The notes under the pieces: generated by a model
What the model was told of the DNA's origin: nothing
The model's database searches: none
What the model saw: the letters and a program-made list of their open reading frames with translations, nothing else
In this document: positions 28,771 to 37,182 of the stretch, piece after piece
How the letters are laid out: each line of letters starts with the position of its first letter
How positions within the stretch are numbered: position 1 is the first letter of the stretch
Assembly (NCBI GenBank): GCA_016901755.1
Contig: JACJKV010000015.1
Span: forward strand, 1-64,000
Source of the DNA: Thomasclavelia spiroformis
GTDB taxonomy: Bacteria > Bacillota_I > Bacilli_A > Erysipelotrichales > Coprobacillaceae
DNA length: 64,000 nucleotides
Reading direction: 5' to 3'
Position numbers and translations under genes: made by a program

Positions 28771-28788
28771 ATGTTAAAAAATTAACAA
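28771..28788. promoter_or_regulatory. Rex-like palindromic operator before the SLC13/Trx/ASST operon
   Basis: ATGTTAAAAAATTAACAA is a near-perfect palindrome matching the clostridial Rex pattern TTGTTAANNNNTTAACAA at 17 of 18 positions. It sits immediately 3' of a TATAAT at 28761-28766, in the zone where a repressor would block initiation. The regulator itself is not in the window. Confidence 0.6.
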
Positions 28789-28810
28789 AATAAAGGAATG
28801 GGGAAAAGTT

Positions 28811-30310
28811 ATGGAAAAGAAAAGTATGAAAAGCTTAATTCACTTTATAATTGGTTTCGCAATTATGATTGGATTTAGATTCATTCCAGTAGGTGTTTTA
28901 CCTGAAGTTACTGCCGTGGGATTGCAGGTTTTAGGTGTATTTATTGGAACGATCTATCTTTGGACAACAGTTGATCCAATCTTAGGATCAATAACGTCAA
29001 TGGTTATGCTAGGCTTCACTAGCTGGGCATCGATGAACTATGTATTGCTTCAGGGATTTGGAAATGTCGTTTTAGTACAATGTTTATTCCTGATGATCAT
29101 CATGGGTGGTCTGACTGACAGAAAAATCAATGCCTATATTGCTCGTTTTATCTTAACGAGAAAAATGATCGAAGGTAAACCTTGGATCTTTACTGGTGCT
29201 ATCGTTTTTGGTAGTTATCTGATGTCTGTCTTTGTTGGGTGTTTCGCACCAATTTTCCTGTTTTGGCCAGTTTTGACTTCTGTTTATGAAGATGTAGGAT
29301 TTAAAAAGACTGATTTATATCCTAAATTAATGACAATCATGGTTGTTATGGCAGCCTTGGTAGGTTTCCCAGTGCCACCTTATATGGGAAATGGATTAGC
29401 ATTAATTGGATTCTGGCAAGGAATTGTTGGAAACGCTGTTCAAAATGGAGCACAGATTGCTAGTGCTACAATTAATACCGGAACATATTTTGTTTCATTA
29501 CTGATTTTAGGTGCAGTATTGCTGTTAGCTTTAATTTTATTAATGAAATTTGTGTTTAAACCAGATGTAAGACCACTAGAAATGGTAAATACAGAAATGT
29601 TAAATAAAAATCCATTACCACCAATGGATTTTTCTCAAAAAGCATATTCAGTTGTTTATGTGATCATGATCTTATGTATGTTGTTACCAACACTGATTCC
29701 AGGGGTACCATTCTTACAGTTCCTGCAAACAAATACTTATGGTGTAGGTCTTGTTATTACTGTTATCCTGTTAGTAATCAGACATAATGGAGAACCATTG
29801 TTAAGATTTAATCCGGTTATGTCAACAAAGATTAACTGGGGTACATATTTTATCATTGCAGCTGCTTTGATCATAGGAACTGCATTAACCTCTTCACCAA
29901 TTGAAGGAACAACACAGGCAACTGGAATCACTGAATTCCTGAATGCTATCCTGTCACCAATTTTCTCTGGTATGTCAGGAACAATGTTTACAGTTGTAAT
30001 CTTATTAGCTGCTGTTCTTTTAACAAATATCTGTAACTCTTTGGTTATCGGTATGATTTTACAGCCAGTTGTTTTATCTTATTGTGCAAGTTCTGGTGCT
30101 GCTGCAGCTCCAATTATTACTTTACTGATCTTTACAGTATTGTTATCAGCAGCGATCACGCCAGCAGCATCACCATTTGCAGCTATGATGTTTGGTAATA
30201 AAGAATTCTTATCTAATGGAGATATTTACAAATACTGTACAGTTATGGTAGTTGTTGAATTTATTATCATCGCAGTTATTGGTATTCCATTTATTAGTAT
30301 TTTAATGTAA
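28811..30310 (+). CDS. SLC13/DASS-type anion permease
   Basis: A 499-aa membrane protein with about 12 segments and two internal halves, of the divalent anion:sodium symporter/ion-transporter superfamily (MGGLTDRKINAYIARFIL, and a second-half TNICNSLVIGMILQPVV, ITPAASPFAAMMFG). Family substrates are dicarboxylates and sulfate. Being first in an operon with two arylsulfate sulfotransferases, it may bring aryl sulfates or export sulfate; that is inference. GGAATGGGG lies before the ATG. Confidence 0.8.
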   Translation: MEKKSMKSLIHFIIGFAIMIGFRFIPVGVLPEVTAVGLQVLGVFIGTIYLWTTVDPILGSITSMVMLGFTSWASMNYVLLQGFGNVVLVQCLFLMIIMGGLTDRKINAYIARFILTRKMIEGKPWIFTGAIVFGSYLMSVFVGCFAPIFLFWPVLTSVYEDVGFKKTDLYPKLMTIMVVMAALVGFPVPPYMGNGLALIGFWQGIVGNAVQNGAQIASATINTGTYFVSLLILGAVLLLALILLMKFVFKPDVRPLEMVNTEMLNKNPLPPMDFSQKAYSVVYVIMILCMLLPTLIPGVPFLQFLQTNTYGVGLVITVILLVIRHNGEPLLRFNPVMSTKINWGTYFIIAAALIIGTALTSSPIEGTTQATGITEFLNAILSPIFSGMSGTMFTVVILLAAVLLTNICNSLVIGMILQPVVLSYCASSGAAAAPIITLLIFTVLLSAAITPAASPFAAMMFGNKEFLSNGDIYKYCTVMVVVEFIIIAVIGIPFISILM

Positions 30311-30388
30311 TAGAATATACTATTTTTTTGGGTTGTTAATAATTGACAGAGAGTATAAAATAAAAGTAATGAGAGGGAGGTCTCGTTA

Positions 30389-31303
30389 ATGAATCAATAT
30401 GATTTAGTAATCATTGGCTCTGGTCCAGCTGGGATGACCGCAGCTATTTATGGAGCCAGAGCAGATCTGAAAGTATTAATGTTGGACAAACTGGCACCTG
30501 GAGGACAAATCATTAATACTAACGAAATTCAAAACTATACAGGTGTAGGTACGATCAACGGTGCTGAACTGGCGATGAATATGTTCAATCATACTCAGGA
30601 ACTGAATGTAGAATTCGACTATGGAACAGTATGCAAAATCGATGCTGATGGGGATGTTAAAAAGATTCATATTGAAGAAGATCCAGATAAAGTTATCGAA
30701 TGCAAAGCAGTTATTATTGCTACTGGTACAACAAACAGAAAGCTGAATATTGATAAAGAAGAACAGTTTATCGGTAATGGTATCAGTTTCTGTGCGATCT
30801 GTGATGGTGCTTTTTATGCAGGTAAGGATGTAGTTGTCATCGGTGGTGGAAACTCTGCTGTTGAAGAATCAATTTATCTTGCCAGCATGGTTAAATCATT
30901 AACAATCGTTACCATGTTTGATTTGACTGCAGATCCAATTGCCTGTGACCGTTTACGTTTACTTGACAATGTTAAAGTTTATCCATATCAGGATGTATTA
31001 GAATTTTTAGGTGATACATCTTTAGAAGGTATTCATTTTAAATCTACAAAAACTGGTGAAGAAACAACATTGAAATGCGATGGAGTTTTCGAATACATCG
31101 GATTACTTCCAGTTACAGATTTTGTTAAAGATTTGGGTATTACTAATGATTATGGATATATCGAAGTTAATGAAAAGATGGAAACAAAGATTCCTGGAGT
31201 TTATGGTGCAGGAGACTGTATTACTAAAAATTTAAGACAGGTTATTACTGCTTGTGCTGATGGTGCAATCGCTGCTCAGGAAGCTTCACGTTATATCAAA
31301 TAG
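30389..31303 (+). CDS. trxB: Thioredoxin reductase
   Basis: A 304-aa flavoprotein that reduces thioredoxin with NADPH. FAD site GSGPAGMTAAIYGARA at the N-terminus, redox pair C135 and C138 in CAICDGAFY, NADPH site GGGNSAVEESIYLA, and C-terminal YGAGDCITKNLRQVITACADGAIAA. GGGAGG precedes ATG 30389. It is followed within 13 bases by thioredoxin and lies between a permease and ASST genes, so this is probably a dedicated redox couple rather than the only thioredoxin system of the cell. Confidence 0.93.
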   Translation: MNQYDLVIIGSGPAGMTAAIYGARADLKVLMLDKLAPGGQIINTNEIQNYTGVGTINGAELAMNMFNHTQELNVEFDYGTVCKIDADGDVKKIHIEEDPDKVIECKAVIIATGTTNRKLNIDKEEQFIGNGISFCAICDGAFYAGKDVVVIGGGNSAVEESIYLASMVKSLTIVTMFDLTADPIACDRLRLLDNVKVYPYQDVLEFLGDTSLEGIHFKSTKTGEETTLKCDGVFEYIGLLPVTDFVKDLGITNDYGYIEVNEKMETKIPGVYGAGDCITKNLRQVITACADGAIAAQEASRYIK

Positions 31304-31316
31304 GAGGTTAATACGA

Positions 31317-31628
31317 ATGTTAAAAGAAATCGAAAGTGCAGAATTTAAAGAATTATCATCAACTGGTGTTGTTGTTGTAGACTTTTTCTCTACAACTTGT
31401 GGACCATGTAAAATGTTATCATTTGTTTTAAATGATGTGGAAAAAGCTATTGGTGACAAAGTGAAGATCCTTAAAGTTGACTTTGACAAAAATAAAGATC
31501 TGACTGCAGAATATGCTGTTAAAGGATATCCTACTTTGATTTTTATGAAAGATGGTACTGAAGTAAAACGTATGCAAGGGTTACAGCAGAAACCAGCTAT
31601 CATCAAGGCAATTGAAGAATTATTATAG
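31317..31628 (+). CDS. trxA: Thioredoxin
   Basis: A 103-aa thioredoxin with the active site CGPC at C28 and C31 (VVDFFSTTCGPCKML), cis-proline region KGYPTLIFMKDG. The start is 31317 (GGAGG nine bases upstream) rather than an upstream in-frame codon inside trxB. No signal peptide: cytoplasmic. Its substrate may be the cysteine-rich ASST proteins encoded next; this is inferred from context. Confidence 0.92.
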   Translation: MLKEIESAEFKELSSTGVVVVDFFSTTCGPCKMLSFVLNDVEKAIGDKVKILKVDFDKNKDLTAEYAVKGYPTLIFMKDGTEVKRMQGLQQKPAIIKAIEELL

Positions 31629-31636
31629 TCTTAAAG

Positions 31637-31662
31637 GTAAGCTGTGCAAAACACAGCTTTCT
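31637..31662 (+). terminator. Intra-operon hairpin between trxA and the ASST genes
   Basis: AAGCTGTG (31637-31644) pairs exactly with CACAGCTT (31650-31657), followed by TCTTTT. The short, interrupted T run suggests partial termination or an RNA-stability hairpin, which could set ASST level relative to the Trx pair. Confidence 0.6.
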
Positions 31663-31692
31663 TTTAAATAAAAGGAAAAGGAGAATTAAAAA

Positions 31693-33561
31693 ATGGCTGA
31701 AAAAATTAATTATGTATCAATTGAACACGTAATTTCCAAACAGGCGAAAGCAGAAAAAGCAATGCTTGAAGAATTTGAAAGTGGAAATTATACGATCGAT
31801 AATCCATTAGTTAAATACAATGCTTATTTAATTAATCCATTATCTGCTGTCGTACTGTTCAACACAGAAGAAGAAGTTGCAGTAACTGTAAGAGTTTTAG
31901 GAAAAACTAAAGAAGCTACAATCACACACACTTTCCCAAAAGCTAAAAAACATATTTTACCGGTTGTGGGATTATATTCAGAATATTCTAATAAAGTTGA
32001 AATTGAATTGTATCGTGGTAAGAAAACAACAATTACTATTGATACTCCTGACGTATTCAATGGTGAAAAAGTAGTTAACTATATGAAAACTACTGCTGAA
32101 TATCTAGAAGATAATATTATCATTGTTTCACCTGCTGGTGAAAAATTATCTACAGGTTTTGACTATGCTGGAGATCCTAGATGGCATATGAATATTCCTA
32201 CTGTATTTGATATCAAACGTTTGAAAAACGGAAACCTGTTATGTGGAACTGACAGATTATTAAAATTATCATATTACATGTCAGGTCTGTATGAAATGTC
32301 AATGGTTGGTAAGGTTTATAAAGAATACCGTATTCCTGGTGGTTACCATCATGACCAGTTTGAAATGCCAGATGGTAATTTAATTGTTTTAACTGAAGAT
32401 TTAAGATCAGATACTGTTGAAGATATGTGTGTTCTGATTAACAGAGAAACTGGTGAAGTGATGAAAACATGGGATTATAAGAAATTCTTAGATCCAAATA
32501 AAGTCGGAAAATCAGGAAGCTGGACTGATGAAGACTGGTTCCATAATAACGCTGTTTGGTATGATGAAAATACTAATTCATTAACTTTCTCAGGTCGTCA
32601 TATCGATGGTATGGTTAATATTGATTTTGATTCTGGTGAATTAAACTGGATCATTGGTGATCCAGAAGGTTGGGATGAATCTTATAAGAAATACTTCTTT
32701 AAACCAGTTGGTAACAATTTTGAATGGCAATATGAACAGCACGCTAATCTGATCACTCCTGATGGAGATGTTATGTGTTTTGACAACCATCATTATGGAT
32801 CTAAAAATCCTGATAAATTTGCTGAAGCTAAAAACAGCTATTCAAGAGGGGTAAGATACCATATTAATACTGATGACATGACAATTGAACAGGTATGGCA
32901 TTATGGTAAAGAAAGAGGAGCTGAATTCTTCTCTCCATATATCTGTAACGTAGAATATTATAATGAAGGACATTATATGGTACACTCAGGTGGTATCGCT
33001 TATGATAAAGATGGAAATCCTTCAGAAGCTTTAGGACCTTTCGCTGCACAGGCAGGTGGATCACAGGTTTCTAAGACAGTTGAAGTATGCAATGGTGTAG
33101 TTCAATTAGAATTATGCGTTCCTGGAAACTACTATAGAGCTGAAAAATTAAAAATGTATGTACCTGGATCTAACTTAGAATTAGGAGAAGGAAAGATTTT
33201 AGGTCATTTAAATGATACTAGAGAAATGGATACTGAAGTACCTGCAGAAGCTTGTGGTGAAATTTTACCAGAATTCTGTGAAGCGAGAATTGAAGATGAA
33301 TTTGATAAATTCACATTCTATTCAAGATTTGTTAAAGGTGACCTGGTATTACTGCACTTAGAAAAAGGTGAAGAAGTTCATAGATATTATATTTCTACAA
33401 CTTCTCGTCCAGCAACTGCTATGTGCTGTGGTACATTCCTGGATACAGATGACAGAAATACTCGTACTTGTATTACAAAAACTGGTTTATCAGGTACTTA
33501 TGATGTAAGAGTAATCATTAATGATAAGAAATATGAAACTGGCGTTCAGATTGAATGCTAG
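31693..33561 (+). CDS. Arylsulfate sulfotransferase (ASST), first copy
   Basis: A 622-aa homologue of PAPS-independent arylsulfate sulfotransferases, which move sulfate from one phenolic sulfate to another phenol through a sulfo-histidine. An N-terminal beta domain (ILPVVGLYSEYSNKVEIELY) precedes a propeller. By alignment with E. coli ASST, H220 (YHHDQFEMPDGN), H284 and N286 (WFHNNAVWYD), R302 (FSGRHID) and the sulfate-accepting H350 (YEQHANLITPDGD) are all kept. No signal peptide is seen, so it is predicted to be cytoplasmic, unlike the E. coli enzyme. The disulfide region of the E. coli protein is missing, and about 130 extra C-terminal residues follow the propeller. Confidence 0.88.
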   Translation: MAEKINYVSIEHVISKQAKAEKAMLEEFESGNYTIDNPLVKYNAYLINPLSAVVLFNTEEEVAVTVRVLGKTKEATITHTFPKAKKHILPVVGLYSEYSNKVEIELYRGKKTTITIDTPDVFNGEKVVNYMKTTAEYLEDNIIIVSPAGEKLSTGFDYAGDPRWHMNIPTVFDIKRLKNGNLLCGTDRLLKLSYYMSGLYEMSMVGKVYKEYRIPGGYHHDQFEMPDGNLIVLTEDLRSDTVEDMCVLINRETGEVMKTWDYKKFLDPNKVGKSGSWTDEDWFHNNAVWYDENTNSLTFSGRHIDGMVNIDFDSGELNWIIGDPEGWDESYKKYFFKPVGNNFEWQYEQHANLITPDGDVMCFDNHHYGSKNPDKFAEAKNSYSRGVRYHINTDDMTIEQVWHYGKERGAEFFSPYICNVEYYNEGHYMVHSGGIAYDKDGNPSEALGPFAAQAGGSQVSKTVEVCNGVVQLELCVPGNYYRAEKLKMYVPGSNLELGEGKILGHLNDTREMDTEVPAEACGEILPEFCEARIEDEFDKFTFYSRFVKGDLVLLHLEKGEEVHRYYISTTSRPATAMCCGTFLDTDDRNTRTCITKTGLSGTYDVRVIINDKKYETGVQIEC

Positions 33562-33581
33562 TTTCTAAGGGAGGTAAATGA

Positions 33582-35447
33582 ATGGCAATAGATTATAGTT
33601 TTACAAAGAGCATTGTTGATCGTCAAAATGAAGCTGAAAAAGCAATGTTAGATGAATTCAGAAATGGAAATTACACTTTTGAAAATCCATTAGTAAAATT
33701 AAATCCATATTTTATCAATCCTTTAGCTGCAGTTATCTGCTTCAATACTGATGAAGAAGTTGCTGTTACGATTAGAGTATTAGGAAAAGAACCGGAAGGT
33801 AATATGGTTCATACATTCCCTAAAGCTAAAGAACATATTTTACCTGTTTTGGGATTATATAGTGATTATGAAAATAAAGTTGAAATAGAACTTTATCGTG
33901 GTGCAAAAAATACTGTAACAATTCAGACTGAACCATTACCAGATGATGTTCCTGAATTAGTACATATGCATACAACTTATAAATATTTAAGAGATGAACT
34001 GATTTTTGTTTCACCTGCTTTAACTGATTTAGCAACCGGTTTTGATTACAATGGTGATGTTAGATGGCATATTAATATTCCAACAGTTTTTGATATCAAA
34101 CGTGCTAAAAATGGTAATATTCTGATTGGTACCCACCGTCTGTTAAAAATTCCATATTATATGTCAGGTATTTATGAAATGACAATGGTTGGTAAAATTG
34201 TTAAAGAATATACGATCCCAGGTGGATATCATCATGATCAGTTTGAAATGCCTGATGGTAATTTACTGATCTTAACTGAAGATCTGACGACTGATACAGT
34301 AGAAGATATGTGTGTACTGGTTGACAGAAATACTGGTGAAATCTTAAAAACATGGGATTACAAAGATTTCCTTGATCCTAAAAAGACAGCAGGAAGCGGA
34401 AGTCAGACTGATGAAGACTGGTTCCATAACAACGCTGTATGGTATGATGAAAAAACAAATTCATTAACTTTCTCAGGACGTCATATCGATGCTATGTGTA
34501 ATATTGATTATGATACTGGTAAATTAAACTGGATGATCGGTGATCCAGAAATGTGGCCAGAAGAATATCAGAAATATTTCTTCAAACCTGTAGGTGATGG
34601 AGAATTTGACTGGCAATATGAACAGCATGCAAATGTTATTACACCTGATGGTGATGTTATGTGTTTTGACAATGGACATTTCCGTTCAAAAGTGCCAGAA
34701 AAACGTATCTTGAATAAAGATAATTTCTCTCGTGGAGTTCGTTATAAAATCAATACTGATGATATGACTATTCAACAGGTATGGCAATACGGTAAAGAAA
34801 GAGGACAGGAATTCTATTCTCAATATATCTGTAATGTTGAATACTATAAAGAAGGACATTATATGGTACATTCAGGAGGTATTCAATATTATGGTGAAGA
34901 TGCTTCTGAACAGTTTGCAGCATTAATGCAGGATGATCCTAATGTCAGAACATATTCAACAACAGTTGAAATTTTAGATGATGAAGTCATGCTGGAATTA
35001 AAAGTTAAAGGTAACTTCTATCGTGCTGAAAAACTTCATTTATATCATGATCAGGATAATCTTCCACTTGGAGATGGTATCAGATTAGGACACATGGGTG
35101 TGACTAAAGAGTTTGATACAATTATTCCAGCTGAATCAGCTAATGAACTGCTTTCACATATTTATGAAGCTTCAATTGAAGAAGAAGATGACAGATTTAC
35201 TTTCAGAGCAACATTTGAATCTGGTCAATTAGTTATGCTGATGCTTGAACAAGGTGATGAACAGCATGGATACTTTATTTCTACTGCTAAAAATCAGTTT
35301 GCTGCATTATGCTGTGGTACTTTTATCCAGAAAGATGCAAGAAAAGTATCATGCTCTGTCAATAAATACGGATTAAAAGGAACATATGATATTCGTGTTA
35401 TCGTTGATGATAAGAAATACGATACCGGAATTCAAATTAAGTGCTAA
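33582..35447 (+). CDS. Arylsulfate sulfotransferase (ASST), second copy
   Basis: A 621-aa tandem paralogue of the preceding gene, 20 bases downstream with its own GGGAGG. The catalytic set is preserved: H218, H282, N284, R300 and H349. The two copies are alike in length and domain order but differ clearly in sequence, most in the region after the propeller (QYYGEDASEQFAALMQ against AYDKDGNPSEALGPFA), so this is an old duplication and the two may prefer different phenols. Also no signal peptide. Both proteins end in a cysteine (GVQIEC and GIQIKC). Confidence 0.88.
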   Translation: MAIDYSFTKSIVDRQNEAEKAMLDEFRNGNYTFENPLVKLNPYFINPLAAVICFNTDEEVAVTIRVLGKEPEGNMVHTFPKAKEHILPVLGLYSDYENKVEIELYRGAKNTVTIQTEPLPDDVPELVHMHTTYKYLRDELIFVSPALTDLATGFDYNGDVRWHINIPTVFDIKRAKNGNILIGTHRLLKIPYYMSGIYEMTMVGKIVKEYTIPGGYHHDQFEMPDGNLLILTEDLTTDTVEDMCVLVDRNTGEILKTWDYKDFLDPKKTAGSGSQTDEDWFHNNAVWYDEKTNSLTFSGRHIDAMCNIDYDTGKLNWMIGDPEMWPEEYQKYFFKPVGDGEFDWQYEQHANVITPDGDVMCFDNGHFRSKVPEKRILNKDNFSRGVRYKINTDDMTIQQVWQYGKERGQEFYSQYICNVEYYKEGHYMVHSGGIQYYGEDASEQFAALMQDDPNVRTYSTTVEILDDEVMLELKVKGNFYRAEKLHLYHDQDNLPLGDGIRLGHMGVTKEFDTIIPAESANELLSHIYEASIEEEDDRFTFRATFESGQLVMLMLEQGDEQHGYFISTAKNQFAALCCGTFIQKDARKVSCSVNKYGLKGTYDIRVIVDDKKYDTGIQIKC

Positions 35448-35471
35448 TCAATAGCTCTATATCTGTAAAAT

Positions 35472-35513
35472 AAAAGAGATGGAATGGGCTTGATAGATCC
35501 ATCTCTTTTTATT
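35472..35513 (+). terminator. Terminator of the ASST operon
   Basis: AAAAGAGATGGA (35472-35483) pairs perfectly with TCCATCTCTTTT (35498-35509), then TATT. Confidence 0.85.
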
Positions 35514-35555
35514 CAATATATTATACATAATCTTAAAGGGAAAGGGTGAATTATT

Positions 35556-36260
35556 ATGCAAGATTATATTAGAATCAAATCTAAATCTAACCCAAATTTG
35601 GAATTAAAAGTCATTCCTGGACATTTTGCCAGTGACAGATTTCATGTTAATTACTATATTGAAATGTCATCATTAAAAATGCGTCAGACTGATGCTAAAA
35701 TGGTAGCACATGCTATGGCAGATAAATATATTGATAAACTTGATGTTAATGAAACTTTGACTGGGCTTATTAATCCATCATTATTAAATACTGCTATTTC
35801 TGCTCAGAAAATCGATACGATCGTATGTATGGATGGATGTGAAGTCATTGGTGCCTATCTGGCAGATGAATTATCAAAAGTAGGGGTTGAAACTACTAAT
35901 AAACATGGATGTTTCTATGTCATTACTCCTGAATTTGATAATACTGGACAAATGGTCGTAAGAAATAATATCAAGAAAATGATCAATGGAAAAAATGTAC
36001 TGGTCGTTCTTGCCAGTGCAATGTCAGGACGTACTATTTCAAAAGCAATTGGGACAATCAAGGCTTTCAATGGTAAGATTGCAGGATTATCTGTAATTTT
36101 CGGTAATGTTGATGAAATTGAAGGACATAAGGTATATAAAGTATTTGGTACAGAAGACTTGCCAGACTTTAAATTATCATCACCTACTGATTGTGAAGCA
36201 TGTAAAGAAGGAATCAAGCTTGATGCAGTAGTTAATTCATATGGATACGAAGAATTATAA
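35556..36260 (+). CDS. Atypical (orotate-like) phosphoribosyltransferase homologue
   Basis: A 234-aa protein often labelled orotate phosphoribosyltransferase. The fold is suggested by IDTIVCMDGCEVIGAYLADEL and the loop NVLVVLASAMSGRTISKAIG. That loop normally carries an acidic pair that binds PRPP and ribose (as DDVxxTG); here it reads LASAMSG, so PRPP chemistry is doubtful. The C-terminus has CEACKEG and ends VVNSYGYEEL. A true pyrE lies at 47.8 kb. It is monocistronic between two terminators, with AAGGG before the ATG. Confidence 0.65.
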   Translation: MQDYIRIKSKSNPNLELKVIPGHFASDRFHVNYYIEMSSLKMRQTDAKMVAHAMADKYIDKLDVNETLTGLINPSLLNTAISAQKIDTIVCMDGCEVIGAYLADELSKVGVETTNKHGCFYVITPEFDNTGQMVVRNNIKKMINGKNVLVVLASAMSGRTISKAIGTIKAFNGKIAGLSVIFGNVDEIEGHKVYKVFGTEDLPDFKLSSPTDCEACKEGIKLDAVVNSYGYEEL

Positions 36261-36292
36261 AAGAAGGTCATGGTAACCTTCTTTTTTTATCT
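36260..36292. terminator. Shared terminator, PRTase-like gene and Gx gene
   Basis: AAGAAGGT (36261-36268) pairs with ACCTTCTT (36276-36283), followed by T7; the genes converge. Confidence 0.75.
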
Positions 36293-36802
36293 TTTATTTT
36301 TGATATACTGACCAGCTTTTAGATAAATTAATTCAGCAATGATGCCGATGACCGTTCCTGACAGTGTTCCCAGCAATAGCAGATATGGCAGATAGTATAG
36401 AAATACGGTGCTATTAAAAAAGATCATAGCAATCATTAACTGACCAATATTATGAAAAATTCCTCCAATAATTGAGATGATATAATCTGAAAACAAGTGG
36501 CTTTTATAAAATAAAGTCATCATTATTAATGAGATGATCCCTCCCGCGAGACTGTATATCATCATATACAAATTAGTAAAAGCAGCAGCGACTATAAAGA
36601 TTCTTAAAACCAGAACAACTAGCGCACTTTTAAAGTCGAAACAGAAAAGCAGGATGATAGTAACAATGTTAGCTAAGCCAGTTTTTGCTCCAGGAATTCC
36701 AAATGAAAAAGGAATAAATGTTTCAATATAACTTAAAATGATAGCAATTGCGCAAAATAAAGCCAAATAGCATAATTTTCTGATATCAGTATGCTTTATC
36801 AT
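36287..36802 (-). CDS. Gx-transporter-family membrane protein (heptaprenyl diphosphate synthase component I-like)
   Basis: A 171-aa protein with five hydrophobic segments (LALFCAIAIILSYIETFIPF, GAKTGLANIVTIILLF). It matches the group annotated as Gx transporter or heptaprenyl diphosphate synthase component I. ECF-type substrate capture is a likely family theme. It overlaps the NusG-domain-II gene by 17 bases and neighbours apbE and rnf, an arrangement seen in other Firmicutes. No reaction can be given. Confidence 0.75.
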   Translation of the reverse strand: MIKHTDIRKLCYLALFCAIAIILSYIETFIPFSFGIPGAKTGLANIVTIILLFCFDFKSALVVLVLRIFIVAAAFTNLYMMIYSLAGGIISLIMMTLFYKSHLFSDYIISIIGGIFHNIGQLMIAMIFFNSTVFLYYLPYLLLLGTLSGTVIGIIAELIYLKAGQYIKNKR

Positions 36803-37142
36803 CTAAGTCACCTTCCTCCCCTGTAATTTCAACGATAAGCTCATGAGGCAAACAGATAATACTGGCTCCAGATTGTGAAATATGACCCTGTTTAATACAA
36901 ATCTGATCAGGGCAGGTGGCACTTTTCATATATACTTCACTATTTCTGATCTGAATAATGTTTTCATTGTCAATATTAATGGTTTTGTTGATCGATATGT
37001 CGTATATACCGTATTCTTTTTGATGTGAAGTGATTTTTACATAGGTACCTGTTTTCCCTTTATTAAATAAAAAAGTACAAAAGGTGATTAAAATAATCAC
37101 GACTAATAAGATTATATCATATTTAAAAGTTTTGTTTTTCAT
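36786..37142 (-). CDS. NusG-domain-II-containing membrane-anchored protein
   Basis: A 118-aa protein: a single N-terminal membrane segment (YDIILLVVIILITFCTFLF), then a small beta domain ending CPDQICIKQGHISQSGASIICLPHELIVEI, typical of NusG-domain-II proteins of the Rnf/ApbE neighbourhood. The domain would be outside the membrane. Two cysteines (CPDQIC) plus a third in CLPH are conserved-looking. Start 37142 chosen for GGAG upstream. Its role with Rnf is unproven. Confidence 0.75.
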   Translation of the reverse strand: MKNKTFKYDIILLVVIILITFCTFLFNKGKTGTYVKITSHQKEYGIYDISINKTINIDNENIIQIRNSEVYMKSATCPDQICIKQGHISQSGASIICLPHELIVEITGEEGDLDDKAY

Positions 37143-37182
37143 TTTAAATCTCCATGTTATAATTGAGTGCAGGGGGCATATG

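Noticed and set aside
30333-30360. A further Rex-like site before trxB (TTGTTAATAATTGACAG)
   Set aside because: Only the left half matches; the right half does not form the palindrome at the needed spacing. It may be a weak TTGACA promoter element at most.
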